From positions 62,001-126,000 of the forward strand of contig NZ_JACSDK010000013.1 of NCBI RefSeq assembly GCF_014925385.1: a stretch of DNA of 64,000 nt. The letters run 5' to 3'. The DNA comes from Pelagibius marinus. Lineage in GTDB: Bacteria; Pseudomonadota; Alphaproteobacteria; Kiloniellales; Kiloniellaceae. A program made the position numbers and the translations under genes. The notes below the pieces were generated by a model that did no database searches, was not told where the DNA came from, and saw only the letters and a list, made by a program, of their open reading frames with translations. Shown here in pieces: positions 27,937 to 36,055 of the stretch (the stretch's first letter is position 1; each line of letters begins with the position of its first letter).

Positions 27937-28659
27937 ATGTCTGAAGTGAACACACTGCTGATCGGCCGAAACCGGCTGTTCCTGGAAGGGCTGAAGAGCT
28001 TACTGCGCGGCAGTTCCTTCAACGTCTGCGGCGAGGCGCTCTGCGTCGGCGCGATGGAGGAGGCCGAAGACGCGCCGGAACTCATCCTCATCGAACTGCG
28101 CGACGAACTCTCCGAGGTGGTCGAGGATCTGCGCCAGCTGCGCGAAGATCTGCCCGAGACGCCGGTCGTCGTGCTGACTGACGAGCGCGATCCGCGCACC
28201 CTGGCGGGCTGTCTCAATGCGGGGGCCGCGGCCTTCCTGTTGAAGGACATCTCGCTGGAAGCGCTGATCCACTCCCTGAAGCTGGCCATGCTGGGTCAGA
28301 AGGTCATGCCGACCGACCTTGCCGCCGCGCTCATCAACGGGGCCGCCGGGGTGCAGTCGGTCAACGGCAAGAGCATCGAGAACTACGGTCTGTCGGACCG
28401 CGAGCTGGAGATCCTGCGTTGCCTGGTCAACGGTGACGCCAACAAGGTGATCGCCAACCGTCTGGACATCACCGAAGCTACGGTGAAGGTCCACATGAAG
28501 AGCCTGCTGCGCAAGATCAAGGCGGGCAACCGGACCCAGGCGGCGATCTGGGCGCTGAACCACGGCCTGGCTCCCGGCCTGCCTTTCGGCAAGTCCGAGC
28601 AAGCCCCGGTCTCCGCGCCGGCGTCCAAGGAAGTGGTGATGTCGCAGATGATGGGCTAG
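27937..28659 (+). CDS. LuxR/NarL-type regulator with degenerate receiver
   Basis: The 240-aa protein has a receiver-like N-terminus (residues 1-125) and an intact LuxR HTH (LSDRELEILRCLVNGDANKVIANRLDI then TEATVKVHMKSLLRKIKAGNRTQAAIW, about 148-205). The receiver lacks the canonical acidic pair (IGRNRLFLEG instead of VDDHxLFREG). The phosphoacceptor Asp is replaced by Glu53 (LIELRDE), while the AFLLKD lysine is retained. It is therefore a pseudo-receiver or constitutively active form. ATG 27937 follows GGGGAAGGGAGAG. It converges on another LuxR-type gene at 28767-29501. Confidence 0.85.
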   Translation: MSEVNTLLIGRNRLFLEGLKSLLRGSSFNVCGEALCVGAMEEAEDAPELILIELRDELSEVVEDLRQLREDLPETPVVVLTDERDPRTLAGCLNAGAAAFLLKDISLEALIHSLKLAMLGQKVMPTDLAAALINGAAGVQSVNGKSIENYGLSDRELEILRCLVNGDANKVIANRLDITEATVKVHMKSLLRKIKAGNRTQAAIWALNHGLAPGLPFGKSEQAPVSAPASKEVVMSQMMG

Positions 28660-28696
28660 GCGAACCTGGCCCATCTTCGTTCTCTTGCTCTCTCGG

Positions 28697-28727
28697 GGCG
28701 CGCTGGCCTCTTCGGGTTCGGCGCGCC
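28697..28727. terminator. hairpin between convergent regulators
   Basis: GGCGCGC (28697-28703) pairs with GCGCGCC (28721-28727). It lies between two convergent LuxR-type genes and may serve both strands. The stem is short and there is no T-tract, so confidence is modest. Confidence 0.35.
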
Positions 28728-28766
28728 GATGTCTGGGGCCCCGCGGGCTGCCGCGGCGTTCAGCGC

Positions 28767-29501
28767 TTAGTCCCAGACGCCGCCGTCGTGATCCTTGCCG
28801 TTGCCTTTGTCTTTGACGCTTCTGGCGCCGTCCTGCTGCAGAGACTCCAGCAGCGGCAGCAAGACGGTGGCGGCCAGCACCGCCGCTTCGGTCCTGTTGC
28901 GGCAGTCCAGCTTGATCAGAATGGCGCGGACCATGGACTTCACCCGCGCTTCGCTCTCCTCCAGCGCTTCGGCGATGCTGCGGTTGCTGTCGCCCTCGGC
29001 CAGCAGGGCCAGGATGGCTTTCTCGCCGTCGCTGAGGCGCGCCAGCATTTCCAGGTAGACGCTGTTGTCGCTGCTGCCGCTCCCGGCGGCTGGCATGACC
29101 GAATAGCCGTCCTCGGCCAGCTTCAGGCTTTCCTCCAGGTAGTTCAGGCCGCGGTCCAGCAGGATCAGGCCGTCGGCGCGCTCGGGCAGTTCGCCCAGCA
29201 TGGCGCACTTTGATTCCGGCACAGCCAGGAGCACCCGCGTGCGCTGGCCCGACCAGCGCCCGATCTGGTCCTCCAGGCCGTGGAAGCGGCTGCCGTCGTT
29301 GGCGGCGAGGATAAGGTAGTCGGCCTCCGGCTCGCCCCGGCCGTTGGAGGGAAAGATACAGATGTCTCCGACGCGGGTGTTGGGCACGCTGCGCAAGGCG
29401 TCCAGAAGAGGGCCGGGCTCGATGCCGGCCGCCACCACGGCGCAGCGGCGCTGCCGCGGCGCGGCCTCTTCCTGGGAGTCACGGACGTGCGAATCGTTCA
29501 T
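28767..29501 (-). CDS. LuxR-type regulator with atypical receiver
   Basis: The 244-aa protein has a poorly conserved receiver-like region (residues 20-140; ADYLILAANDGSRFHGLEDQ, no typical DD or phosphoacceptor context) followed by a divergent LuxR HTH (LSDGEKAILALLAEGDSNRSI then AEALEESEARVKSMVRAILIKL and NRTEAAVLA). The HTH is recognisable, but the motif VKxHxxxIxxKL has become VKSMVRAILIKL, so DNA recognition may differ. It is organised like the neighbouring convergent gene. ATG 29501 has GGAGG 10 nt upstream; the frame extends further without a better site. Confidence 0.75.
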   Translation of the reverse strand: MNDSHVRDSQEEAAPRQRRCAVVAAGIEPGPLLDALRSVPNTRVGDICIFPSNGRGEPEADYLILAANDGSRFHGLEDQIGRWSGQRTRVLLAVPESKCAMLGELPERADGLILLDRGLNYLEESLKLAEDGYSVMPAAGSGSSDNSVYLEMLARLSDGEKAILALLAEGDSNRSIAEALEESEARVKSMVRAILIKLDCRNRTEAAVLAATVLLPLLESLQQDGARSVKDKGNGKDHDGGVWD

Positions 29502-29631
29502 CTGGACAGGACCTCCAACCAAAGGTGAACCCTCAAAGTCGGGCGCCTGGACCATCCTCGGCCCGTTCCGCACCCTGGCTGGTCGAAGCCTAGCACGCTG
29601 CACTTCCGCGTTCCCTGGCACAGGCATAGTA

Positions 29632-29646
29632 CTACCTAGGGGGTAG
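29632..29646. promoter_or_regulatory. CTACC-n5-GGTAG inverted repeat
   Basis: CTACCTAGGGGGTAG lies 131 bp upstream of the LuxR-type gene on the minus strand. Inverted repeats of this style are seen at LuxR/NarL-family sites, so autoregulation is possible. Inference only. Confidence 0.4.
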
Positions 29647-29789
29647 CCGGCGGTCCCGATCGGGCCCGAAGCAGCCGGTTGCAGACGGTGATGTTTCCCG
29701 GAAAACCGCAAATTTCTATCGGTAGGGGCGTTTTCTGCGCCGCCTTGTGACTTATCCCACAGAGCGGCGGGGCCACGGCGTCTACCTTG

Positions 29790-29885
29790 GGCGCGTCATT
29801 GTGGAGGTCCTCCCTCAAGCCACGATGACGGACCTTCTAAGGTGAGCCCAAGCCCCGTCCGCCGCCCATCGGACGGGGCTTCTCC
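29790..29885 (+). ncRNA. candidate small RNA with intrinsic terminator
   Basis: Three consecutive hairpins are visible. The first is an 11-bp stem, CGTCATTGTGG (29794-29804) with CCACGATGACG (29820-29830), one G-U pair, and a 15-nt loop containing TCCTCCCTC. The second is a small ACCTT-CT-AAGGT stem (29832-29843). The third is a 12-bp perfect stem, AAGCCCCGTCCG with CGGACGGGGCTT (29850-29881), followed by CTCCTTTTC. The CCTCCC loop could pair with Shine-Dalgarno sequences, as in anti-SD sRNAs of alphaproteobacteria. There is no ORF inside. The 5' end is a guess; no homology is claimed. Confidence 0.55.
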
Positions 29886-29890
29886 TTTTC
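29850..29890 (+). terminator. Rho-independent terminator
   Basis: A perfect 12-bp GC-rich stem (29850-29861 / 29870-29881) with an 8-nt loop is followed by CTCCTTTTC. It lies on the plus strand with no protein gene upstream on that strand for over 800 bases, which supports an untranslated transcript ending here. On the minus strand it precedes nothing obvious, since the Crp gene ends at 29920. Confidence 0.75.
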
Positions 29891-29919
29891 ACCGGTGTCG
29901 GGCTGCGAAAAGCGCCGCT

Positions 29920-30636
29920 TCAATCGCCGGTCACGTCGTGGACCAGGCGTTCCAGCTCTTCCATATCGCTGATGATCAGCGTGCGGCCGTCGCGCGAGAT
30001 CAGGCCGCTCTTGGTCAGGTCGTTCAGCTCGCGGGTCACCGCTTCGCGGTGCGTGGAGATGCGGCTGGCGATGTCGGCGTGGGTCGGCGCCGGCGAGATG
30101 CGCGCGGTCTTGCCGTCACGCTCGCTCTCGCGGGCCAGGCGCAGCAACTCGGAATGGATCCGGTTCTTCACCGCCAGGGTTGAGAACTCGAAGATGCGTT
30201 CGCTCAAGGAGCGGACGGTGCCGATCAGGTTCGTCAGCATGGCCATGGAGACCGCCGGGAACTCCTCCAGGATCGAGCGGAAGGTCTCCGCCGAGACCGA
30301 GCCGATCATGACGTCGCTGAGCGCGATGACGTTGGCCGAGCGCGGCGCGCCGTCGATGGCCGCGAACTCGCCGAAGCATTCGCCGGCGTGGATGTCCCGG
30401 AAGGCCACTTCCTTGCCGGCGCTGGAGAAGAGGATCACCCGCACGGTCCCGGAGACCATGAAGTAGACGTCGGTGGAGCCTTCCTGGTGGCCGATGATCT
30501 GCTGGTTGGCCGTGTAGTTCCGCCAGTTCACGCGCTGCGTCAGGCGCTCGATCTCACGCGGATCGAGATCGCGGAAGATCTCGATGCGTTCGAGAGCGTA
30601 GCCTGTGCCGCCCGATAGCTTTTGGTTGGCCGTCAT
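29920..30636 (-). CDS. Crp/Fnr-family transcriptional regulator
   Basis: The 238-aa protein has an N-terminal cyclic-nucleotide-binding domain (IFRDLDPREIERLTQRVN through GECFGEFAAIDGAPRSANVIAL; the FGEFAAIDGAPRSA box keeps the Glu and Arg typical of cAMP binding), a dimer helix, and a C-terminal winged helix (THADIASRISTHREAVTRELND). No Fnr-type cysteine cluster is present, so it is a Crp-like rather than oxygen-sensing protein. ATG 30636 has GGGA upstream; an ATG at 30645 is an alternative. Targets unknown. Confidence 0.88.
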   Translation of the reverse strand: MTANQKLSGGTGYALERIEIFRDLDPREIERLTQRVNWRNYTANQQIIGHQEGSTDVYFMVSGTVRVILFSSAGKEVAFRDIHAGECFGEFAAIDGAPRSANVIALSDVMIGSVSAETFRSILEEFPAVSMAMLTNLIGTVRSLSERIFEFSTLAVKNRIHSELLRLARESERDGKTARISPAPTHADIASRISTHREAVTRELNDLTKSGLISRDGRTLIISDMEELERLVHDVTGD

Positions 30637-30986
30637 GATTCCCATTCATGCCGCTTCGGCTTGGCGCGCGCCCCCATAACCGGGAAGACAGGACCGCCGA
30701 GCCGTTGAACCGCTTTGCGAAGCCAGAATGCACCTCTCCGCAGACGCGGACCCGTTTTCCCACCTGATGCTCCCATTCCATCCTGGGAGCACTGGATGAA
30801 GGCCACTAAACCTGCGCAATAGTACCCGCCGGCCTCGCGGATGCAACTGACCGTTCGTTGCAGATTTCCTGCAATGCCCGCCGCGGGCCCTCGCCGCGCG
30901 TTGCTGACAGCTTGCTTTGTGAAGGGCATCGCAGTATGGAGGCGCCAACCCGCCCCGTCTGCAGCCAGAAACCGCTCCGCCAAAAA
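30637..30986. other. divergent intergenic region
   Basis: These 350 bases separate the Crp-type gene (minus) and the AGE epimerase (plus). Open frames here are short and lack family resemblance or start signals. I see no strong repeat or operator. Confidence 0.4.
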
Positions 30987-32198
30987 ATGTCACAAGCGGC
31001 CGAAGCTTTCCCCGTGGAGCCTTTGCACCCCTGGCTGACGCAGGTGCTGTTGCCGTTCTGGGCCGAGACCGGATTCGACCCGGAAAACGGCGCATTCGTT
31101 GAGAAATTCGAGCCCGACGGCACGCCGAGCACGGCGGACTTCACCCGTGTCCGGGTGCAGGCGCGCCAGATCTACGTCTTTTCCCACGCCGCCCACGCCG
31201 GCTACAGCGGCGTCGGCCTGGCGCGCGCCCGGCAGGCCTTCGACTTCCTTGAAGCCCACGCCTGGGACCGGGAGGCGGGCGGCTGGTTTCAGCGCCTGCG
31301 CCGCGACGGGCCGCCGCTGGACCGGACAAAAGACAGCTACGACCACGCCTTCATGCTGCTGGCCATGGCCTGGCTGTACCGCGCCGGCGGCGATGCGCGG
31401 GTGTTGAAGCGCGCCGAGCAGACCATCGAATTCCTGGATGCGCACCTGGGGCAGACCCGCGACGGCGCCTTCGACGGCTATGCCGAGTGGGAAGTGGCGC
31501 CGGGCGAAGCCCTGCCGCTGCCGCGGCGCCAGAATCCGCATATGCACCTGCTGGAAGCTTTCCTGGCGCTCTATGAGGCCAGCGGCGCCGAGCGGTGGCT
31601 GGCGCAGGCGCAGCGCATCTTCGGCCTCTTCGAGCGGCATTTCTTCGATGCCACTTCCGGCCAGCTCATTGAGTACTTCGACCGCGACTGGCGCGAGATC
31701 CCGCAGCCGGAAGGCCCTGGGGGCCGGCGGCGGCGCGAACCCGGCCATCACTTCGAATGGGTCTGGCTGCTGCACCGCTACGCCGGGCTGGCGCAAGACG
31801 ACCGCGCGGCGGCGGCTATGCGTCCGCTCTTCGACTGGGCCTGGGACAAGGGCATCGACCGCGCCGGCGCGGCGCCCTTCGTGGTCTACGAGGAGTTGGA
31901 TCCCGCCGGCCGGGTCCTGGGCGGCGGCAGCAAAAGACTTTGGGCGCAGACCGAGGCGGTGAAGGCCTGCTTGGCTGTTTACGAACGATTTGGGGACGAC
32001 TCGGCGGCCGAGGGCGCTGGCCTGCTGCTGGGCGGCCTGTTCCGCACCTTTGCCGGGCTCGACCATCCGCGCTGGCGCGAGCAGGTCGACCGCGAGGGCA
32101 ACCTGATCCGCGAGGGCATGCCCTCCAGCAGCCTCTATCATCTCTTCCTGGCGGTGGCCGAGGCGATCCGCGTGCTGCCCGCAGCCGAGGACTCTTAG
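30987..32198 (+). CDS. AGE family epimerase/isomerase
   Basis: This 403-aa protein has the (alpha/alpha)6-barrel pattern of N-acylglucosamine 2-epimerase and mannose/YihS-type isomerases: TRVRVQARQIYVFSHAAHAGY, YDHAFMLLAMAWLYRAGGD, RQNPHMHLLEAFLALYEASG, GHHFEWVWLLHRYAG, RLWAQTEAVKACLAVYERFG. The conserved His and Arg pairs of the barrel are present. It probably isomerises an aldose and ketose (mannose/fructose type), which fits the neighbouring sugar-acid genes. ATG 30987 has a weak ribosome site, and an ATG at 30936 is possible. Its 3' end overlaps the convergent uxuB gene by 4 bp. Confidence 0.85.
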   Translation: MSQAAEAFPVEPLHPWLTQVLLPFWAETGFDPENGAFVEKFEPDGTPSTADFTRVRVQARQIYVFSHAAHAGYSGVGLARARQAFDFLEAHAWDREAGGWFQRLRRDGPPLDRTKDSYDHAFMLLAMAWLYRAGGDARVLKRAEQTIEFLDAHLGQTRDGAFDGYAEWEVAPGEALPLPRRQNPHMHLLEAFLALYEASGAERWLAQAQRIFGLFERHFFDATSGQLIEYFDRDWREIPQPEGPGGRRRREPGHHFEWVWLLHRYAGLAQDDRAAAAMRPLFDWAWDKGIDRAGAAPFVVYEELDPAGRVLGGGSKRLWAQTEAVKACLAVYERFGDDSAAEGAGLLLGGLFRTFAGLDHPRWREQVDREGNLIREGMPSSSLYHLFLAVAEAIRVLPAAEDS

Positions 32199-33682
32199 AC
32201 TTCCAGCCTTTGCAGCGCGGCGGCCACGGTGGCGCGGCTGCCGTGGTCGACGAGGGACTGCAACGCCGCGGTGACGGCCGCGCGCAGCCGAGGGTCGGCG
32301 GCCAGCTCTGCGTCGAAGACTTCGGAGATTCCCAGGAAGCCCTCGACGATCCCGGCGGGCGCGGCGCCGGCTGCGTAGACGGCGCCGAGGCGCGCGGCCA
32401 GCGGGTCGCGCACGTCGATCTCGCGGCCGCTCTCGTCCTGGCCGCCGGCGTAGCGTATCCAGGCGGCCACCGCCAAAGCCAGGATGTCGATCGGCGCGCC
32501 GTCGTCGAGGCGCTGGCGGAGGCTGCCGAGCAGGCGCTGCGGCAGCTTCTGACTGCCGTCCATGGCGATCTGCCAGGTGCGGTGCTGCAGGCCCGGGTTG
32601 GCGAAGCGCTCGATCAAGGCCGCCTTGTAGCCTTCCAGGTCGGCGCCGGCCGGCAGCTTGAGGGTCGGCCCCGCCTCGCGGTCCATGAAGCACTTGGCCA
32701 GGCGGCGGAAGTCGGCGTCGGCCATGGTGTCGGCCACGGTCTCGTAGCCGGCCAGGTAGCCCAGGTAGGCGAGCAGCGAGTGGCTGCCGTTCAGCAACCG
32801 CAGCTTCATCTCCTCGTAGGGCGCGACGTCGCGCACCATCTCCGCACCGGCCTCCTCCCAGGGCGGGCGGCCGTCGGCAAAGTCTTCTTCGATGACCCAC
32901 TGGGTGAAAGGCTCGGCCACCACCAGGCCCTCGTCGCGCAGGCCGAGGCGTTCTTCGGCCCGGGCGCGGTCGGCCTCGGTCGTCGCCGGCACGATACGGT
33001 CGATCATGGTGGCGGGAAAGCGCGCCTCGTCCTCGATCCAGGCGGCGAGGCCCGGGTCCTCCAGCGCCGCCAGCTCCAGGATCAGGCCGCGCAGCAGGCG
33101 GCCGTTGTGCGGAAGGTTGTCGCAGCTCAGCAGGGTGAAGGGTTTCGCGCCCGCCGCCCTGCGCGCCCTCAGGCCCGCCAGCAGAAAGCCGGGCAGGGAG
33201 CGCGGCCGGCCCGGGTTGGCCAGGTCGTGGGTGATGTCCGGATGCTCGGGGCGCAGCTTGCCGCTGGCCGGGTCGTGGCAGTAGCCCTTCTCGGTGACGG
33301 TGATGGAGACGATGCGGGTCTGCGGCGCGGCCAGGCGCTGGATCAGGGCCTCGGGCGACTCGGCGGCGAAGGTCACGGCCTTGACGGCGCCGATGACGCG
33401 CAGCGCCTCGCCCTCGGGGCCGCGCTCGGCCAGCGTGTAGAGGCCGCCCTGCGGGGCGAGCTGGTCGCGCACGCCGGGGCCGCGCAGGCTGACGCCGTGG
33501 ATCGCCCAGTCCCCGCTGTGCTTTGCAAGGATGTCGTCAGTGTAGACCGCCTGGTGGGCACGGTGAAAGGCGCCGAGGCCCAGGTGCACGATGCCGATGC
33601 CGCAGGCGGCGCGGTCGTAGGCCGGTTGGGCCACCTCGCGCGGCAGCGCGCCGCGTGTCGCTTCACTCAATCTTTTTGTCAT
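32195..33682 (-). CDS. uxuB: fructuronate/mannitol-type dehydrogenase (UxuB-like)
   Basis: The 495-aa protein belongs to the long-chain mannitol dehydrogenase family: IVHLGLGAFHRAHQAVYTDD (nucleotide-binding N-terminus), VSITVTEKGYCHDP, SCDNLPHNGRLLRG, and KLRLLNGSHSLLAYLG with the catalytic Lys. UxuB reduces D-fructuronate to D-mannonate, and related enzymes act on mannitol, arabinitol or tagaturonate. Gene context (uxaC adjacent, 3 bp upstream on the same strand) favours a uronate role. The exact substrate is not provable from sequence. Confidence 0.85.
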   Translation of the reverse strand: MTKRLSEATRGALPREVAQPAYDRAACGIGIVHLGLGAFHRAHQAVYTDDILAKHSGDWAIHGVSLRGPGVRDQLAPQGGLYTLAERGPEGEALRVIGAVKAVTFAAESPEALIQRLAAPQTRIVSITVTEKGYCHDPASGKLRPEHPDITHDLANPGRPRSLPGFLLAGLRARRAAGAKPFTLLSCDNLPHNGRLLRGLILELAALEDPGLAAWIEDEARFPATMIDRIVPATTEADRARAEERLGLRDEGLVVAEPFTQWVIEEDFADGRPPWEEAGAEMVRDVAPYEEMKLRLLNGSHSLLAYLGYLAGYETVADTMADADFRRLAKCFMDREAGPTLKLPAGADLEGYKAALIERFANPGLQHRTWQIAMDGSQKLPQRLLGSLRQRLDDGAPIDILALAVAAWIRYAGGQDESGREIDVRDPLAARLGAVYAAGAAPAGIVEGFLGISEVFDAELAADPRLRAAVTAALQSLVDHGSRATVAAALQRLEV

Positions 33683-33685
33683 GGG

Positions 33686-35101
33686 CTACAGCTTATAGGC
33701 CTGCTTCACCAGGCGGTAGGTCAGGTCGTGGGCGACTTCCAGGGCCTCGTCCTCCTCCAGGCGGTGGGTGCAGACCAGCTCGGCCAGGTAGGCGCAGTCG
33801 ACGCGGCGGGCGACGTCGTGGCGCGCCGGGATGGAGAGGAAGGCGCGGGTGTCGTCGTTGAAGCCGACGGTGTTGTAGAAGCCGGCGGTCTCGGTCAGCG
33901 CCCTGCGGTAGCGCAGCATGCCCTCGGGGCTGTCGTAGAACCACCAGGCCGGACCGATCCTCAGGCAGGGATAGTGGCCCGCCAGGGGCGCCAGCTCCCG
34001 GCTGTAGCTGGTCTCGTCCAGGGTGAAGAGAATGATCGAGAGGCCGGGCTCGTTGCCGTAGCGGTCGAGCAGCGGCTTCAGGCCGGTGACGTAGTCGGTC
34101 GGCAGCGGCATGTCGGCGCCGACATTGCGCCCGAAGTCCGCGAAGAGGCGGGCGTTGTGGTTACGGAAGGAGCCGGGATGGATCTGCATGACCAGGCCGT
34201 CGTCCAGGCTCATGCGCGCCATCTCGGTGAGGATCTGGGCGCGGAACAGCTCGTGCTCCTGGGCCGAGCTCTTGCCCCGGCGGATGCGCTCGAAGAGCTG
34301 CGCGGCGGCGATGCTGCCCAGGTCGGCGGTGGCCGCTGTCGGATGGCCGTGGTCGCTGGAGGTGGCGCCCATCTCGGCGAAGAAGGCGCGGCGCTGGGCC
34401 AGGGCGGCCAGGTAGCCGTCCCAGGTGGCGGTGTCTTCCCCGGTGATCTCGCCCAGGCGTTCGACGTTTGCCTCGAAGCCCTCGAAGTCCGGGTCGACCA
34501 CCGGGTCGGGGCGGAAGGCGGTGATCACGCGGCCGTTCCAGTTGCTGTCGCGGATCACCTGGTGGTGGGCCAGGTCGTCGGTCGGCGATTCCGTGGTCGC
34601 CAGCACCTCGATGCCGAAGCGTTCAAAGAGCGCGCGCGGGCGCATGTCGTCTTGGGCCAGGCGGGCGCTCAGCTGGTCGTAGATGCGGTCGGCGCTTTCC
34701 GGCGTCAGGCGTTCCTCGATGCCGCAGACCACGGAGAGCGCGTGGTCGAACCACATCCGCGAGGGTGTGCCGCGGAAGAGATGATAGTGCCCGGCGAAGC
34801 TGCGCCAGATCTTGCGCCCATCGGTTTCCACCGGCCCGCCGTCGGCGCGCGGAATGCCCAGGTCCTCCAGCTTCACGCCCTGGCTGTAGAGCATGCGGAA
34901 GAGGTAGTGGTCGGGGATGATGAAGAGCTCGGCGGGGTCGCCGAAGGGCGCGTTGTCGGCGAACCAGCGCGGCTCGGTATGGCCGTGCGGGGAGACGATG
35001 GGCAGGTCCTTGATCTCGTCGTAGAGCCGCCGCGCCACCGCCCGCATCGCGGGGTCCGGCGGAAAGAGGCGGTCTTCGTGCAGTCGCAGGGCCTCGGCCA
35101 T
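33686..35101 (-). CDS. uxaC: uronate isomerase UxaC
   Basis: The 471-aa protein of the amidohydrolase superfamily has LPIVSPHGHTEPRWFADN (metal His), LSVVCGIEERL, LATTESPTDDLAHHQVI, FRPDPVVDPDF, VMQIHPGSFRNHN and GFNDDTRAFLSIPARHD, all UxaC hallmarks. It isomerises D-glucuronate to D-fructuronate (and D-galacturonate to D-tagaturonate), the first step of hexuronate catabolism. It is the first gene of the uxaC-uxuB pair, 3 bp apart. A palindrome at 35161-35170 sits 60 bp upstream of the ATG and may be its operator. Confidence 0.95.
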   Translation of the reverse strand: MAEALRLHEDRLFPPDPAMRAVARRLYDEIKDLPIVSPHGHTEPRWFADNAPFGDPAELFIIPDHYLFRMLYSQGVKLEDLGIPRADGGPVETDGRKIWRSFAGHYHLFRGTPSRMWFDHALSVVCGIEERLTPESADRIYDQLSARLAQDDMRPRALFERFGIEVLATTESPTDDLAHHQVIRDSNWNGRVITAFRPDPVVDPDFEGFEANVERLGEITGEDTATWDGYLAALAQRRAFFAEMGATSSDHGHPTAATADLGSIAAAQLFERIRRGKSSAQEHELFRAQILTEMARMSLDDGLVMQIHPGSFRNHNARLFADFGRNVGADMPLPTDYVTGLKPLLDRYGNEPGLSIILFTLDETSYSRELAPLAGHYPCLRIGPAWWFYDSPEGMLRYRRALTETAGFYNTVGFNDDTRAFLSIPARHDVARRVDCAYLAELVCTHRLEEDEALEVAHDLTYRLVKQAYKL

Positions 35102-35160
35102 GAAATGTCGTCTCCCGTGTCTCGCCGCCCGGTCTGCGCCAGGCGTTTCGACGTTGTTCT

Positions 35161-35170
35161 ATACTAGTAT
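35161..35170. promoter_or_regulatory. ATACTAGTAT palindrome upstream of uxaC
   Basis: A perfect 10-bp palindrome lies in the uxaC promoter region, inside the AT-rich stretch TTCTATACTAGTATGGTAG. GntR-type uronate regulators (FadR/UxuR subfamily) use short A/T-rich palindromes. No regulator gene is adjacent, so the assignment is inferred. Confidence 0.45.
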
Positions 35171-35231
35171 GGTAGCCTGAGCTCAAGGGGCAAGGCGGGT
35201 TGGGGAGGCGCAGCTTCTTGCGCGAGAGCCG

Positions 35232-35564
35232 TTAGCCCACGGGCTGCAGGAGGTCCGGGTTCAGCACCTTGGTCACCCGCCCATAGCCAACGATCCAGTT
35301 GCCCTCCTGCACAGTGAAGTCAAAACCTTCATAGAGGCGCCCGCGCTGCAGTTCGGGCGCCAGAAAGGTCATTTCCGACCTCACCGTATCGCCTGGCCGC
35401 ACCTCCTCGACATCGGGAAAGCTGTGGCGGGCGTCGTTCAGGCTGCCGGGCAGTCCGAAGTCGTGGTTTGGGAAATAGCCGCTGCGGCAGGGGATATTCT
35501 TGCCCCCTTCCTCGGTGGGGAGAAAGCGGATCTCCGCTTCGATGTCAGGTGTGGGCTGGGGCAT
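35232..35564 (-). CDS. stand-alone EF-Tu domain III-like protein
   Basis: The 110-aa protein aligns over its whole length with the C-terminal beta-barrel of elongation factor Tu: IEAEIRFLPTEEGGKNIPCRSGYFPNHDF corresponds to the EAEVYxLxKEEGGRxxPFxxGYRPQF region, followed by VRPGDTV, LYEGFDFTVQEGNWIVGYGRVTKVL. There is no GTPase domain. It is likely a repurposed binding module. A second protein of this kind lies at 57409-57726. ATG 35564 has GGAG 8 nt upstream; a GTG at 35570 is an alternative. Confidence 0.75.
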   Translation of the reverse strand: MPQPTPDIEAEIRFLPTEEGGKNIPCRSGYFPNHDFGLPGSLNDARHSFPDVEEVRPGDTVRSEMTFLAPELQRGRLYEGFDFTVQEGNWIVGYGRVTKVLNPDLLQPVG

Positions 35565-35676
35565 GGCCACTGCTCCGAGGTGTTCCTTCTGTCCAGAAAA
35601 GCGTAGTTTCCCGGGCTTTGGGCCGGGTTGTCAAACGGACTACAAATACCCTTTCGGTATGCGATTTAGAATTATC

Positions 35677-35695
35677 CTAATTGATAATCATTCGC
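35677..35695. promoter_or_regulatory. candidate Fur box
   Basis: CTAATTGATAATCATTCGC matches the Fur consensus at 13 of 19 positions, including an unbroken GATAATCATT. It lies 47 bp upstream of the DUF2061 ATG within an AT-rich promoter-like region. Iron control of that gene is inferred. Confidence 0.5.
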
Positions 35696-35742
35696 AATTG
35701 AGCTATATAAGAGGCCTGGAACCGACCCGAGGAGACCGTGAG

Positions 35743-36048
35743 ATGAGGCTGGATCTGGTGAAAACCCTGAGTTTCGCCGTGCTGCACTTCAGCGTCGGCT
35801 TCACCGTCACCTTTGCCCTGACCGGGTCGGTGGCGATCTCCACCGGCGTCGCCCTCATCGAGCCGGCGGTGAACACGGTGGTCTTCTTCTTCCACGAGCG
35901 GGCCTGGCAGCGCTTCACGGCCTCCAAGGCCCGGAGGGCGGCCGTTCCGGCCGCGGCGCCCGGCGGCGGCCTGGGCCCTGCGCCCAATCTGCCGTCCTTG
36001 GGCTCCTGGGGGCTGGCGCAGGGCGCCTGCGCCAAGCCGGCGGAGTGA
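35743..36048 (+). CDS. DUF2061 membrane protein
   Basis: This 101-aa protein has the DUF2061 pattern: VKTLSFAVLHFSVGFTVTFALTGS (first TM), VAISTGVALIEPAVNTVVFFFHERAW (second TM), then an Ala/Pro-rich tail. DUF2061 proteins are small two-helix inner-membrane proteins of unknown role. ATG 35743 follows GGAGACC. The upstream Fur-like box suggests iron-dependent expression. It converges on the small gene at 36056. Confidence 0.8.
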   Translation: MRLDLVKTLSFAVLHFSVGFTVTFALTGSVAISTGVALIEPAVNTVVFFFHERAWQRFTASKARRAAVPAAAPGGGLGPAPNLPSLGSWGLAQGACAKPAE

Positions 36049-36055
36049 TGCGCCG

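Larger units (their letters stand above)
29502..29919. other. intergenic region carrying candidate sRNA
   Basis: These 418 bases lie between two minus-strand genes. They hold the upstream region of the LuxR-type gene with the inverted repeat at 29632-29646, and a structured transcript-like segment at 29790-29885 on the plus strand. No protein gene is visible. Confidence 0.5.

Noticed and set aside
31757-35167. 1136-codon plus-strand open frame
   Set aside because: It overlaps the AGE gene, uxuB and uxaC in another frame and shows only shadow composition. The minus-strand genes have clear families.
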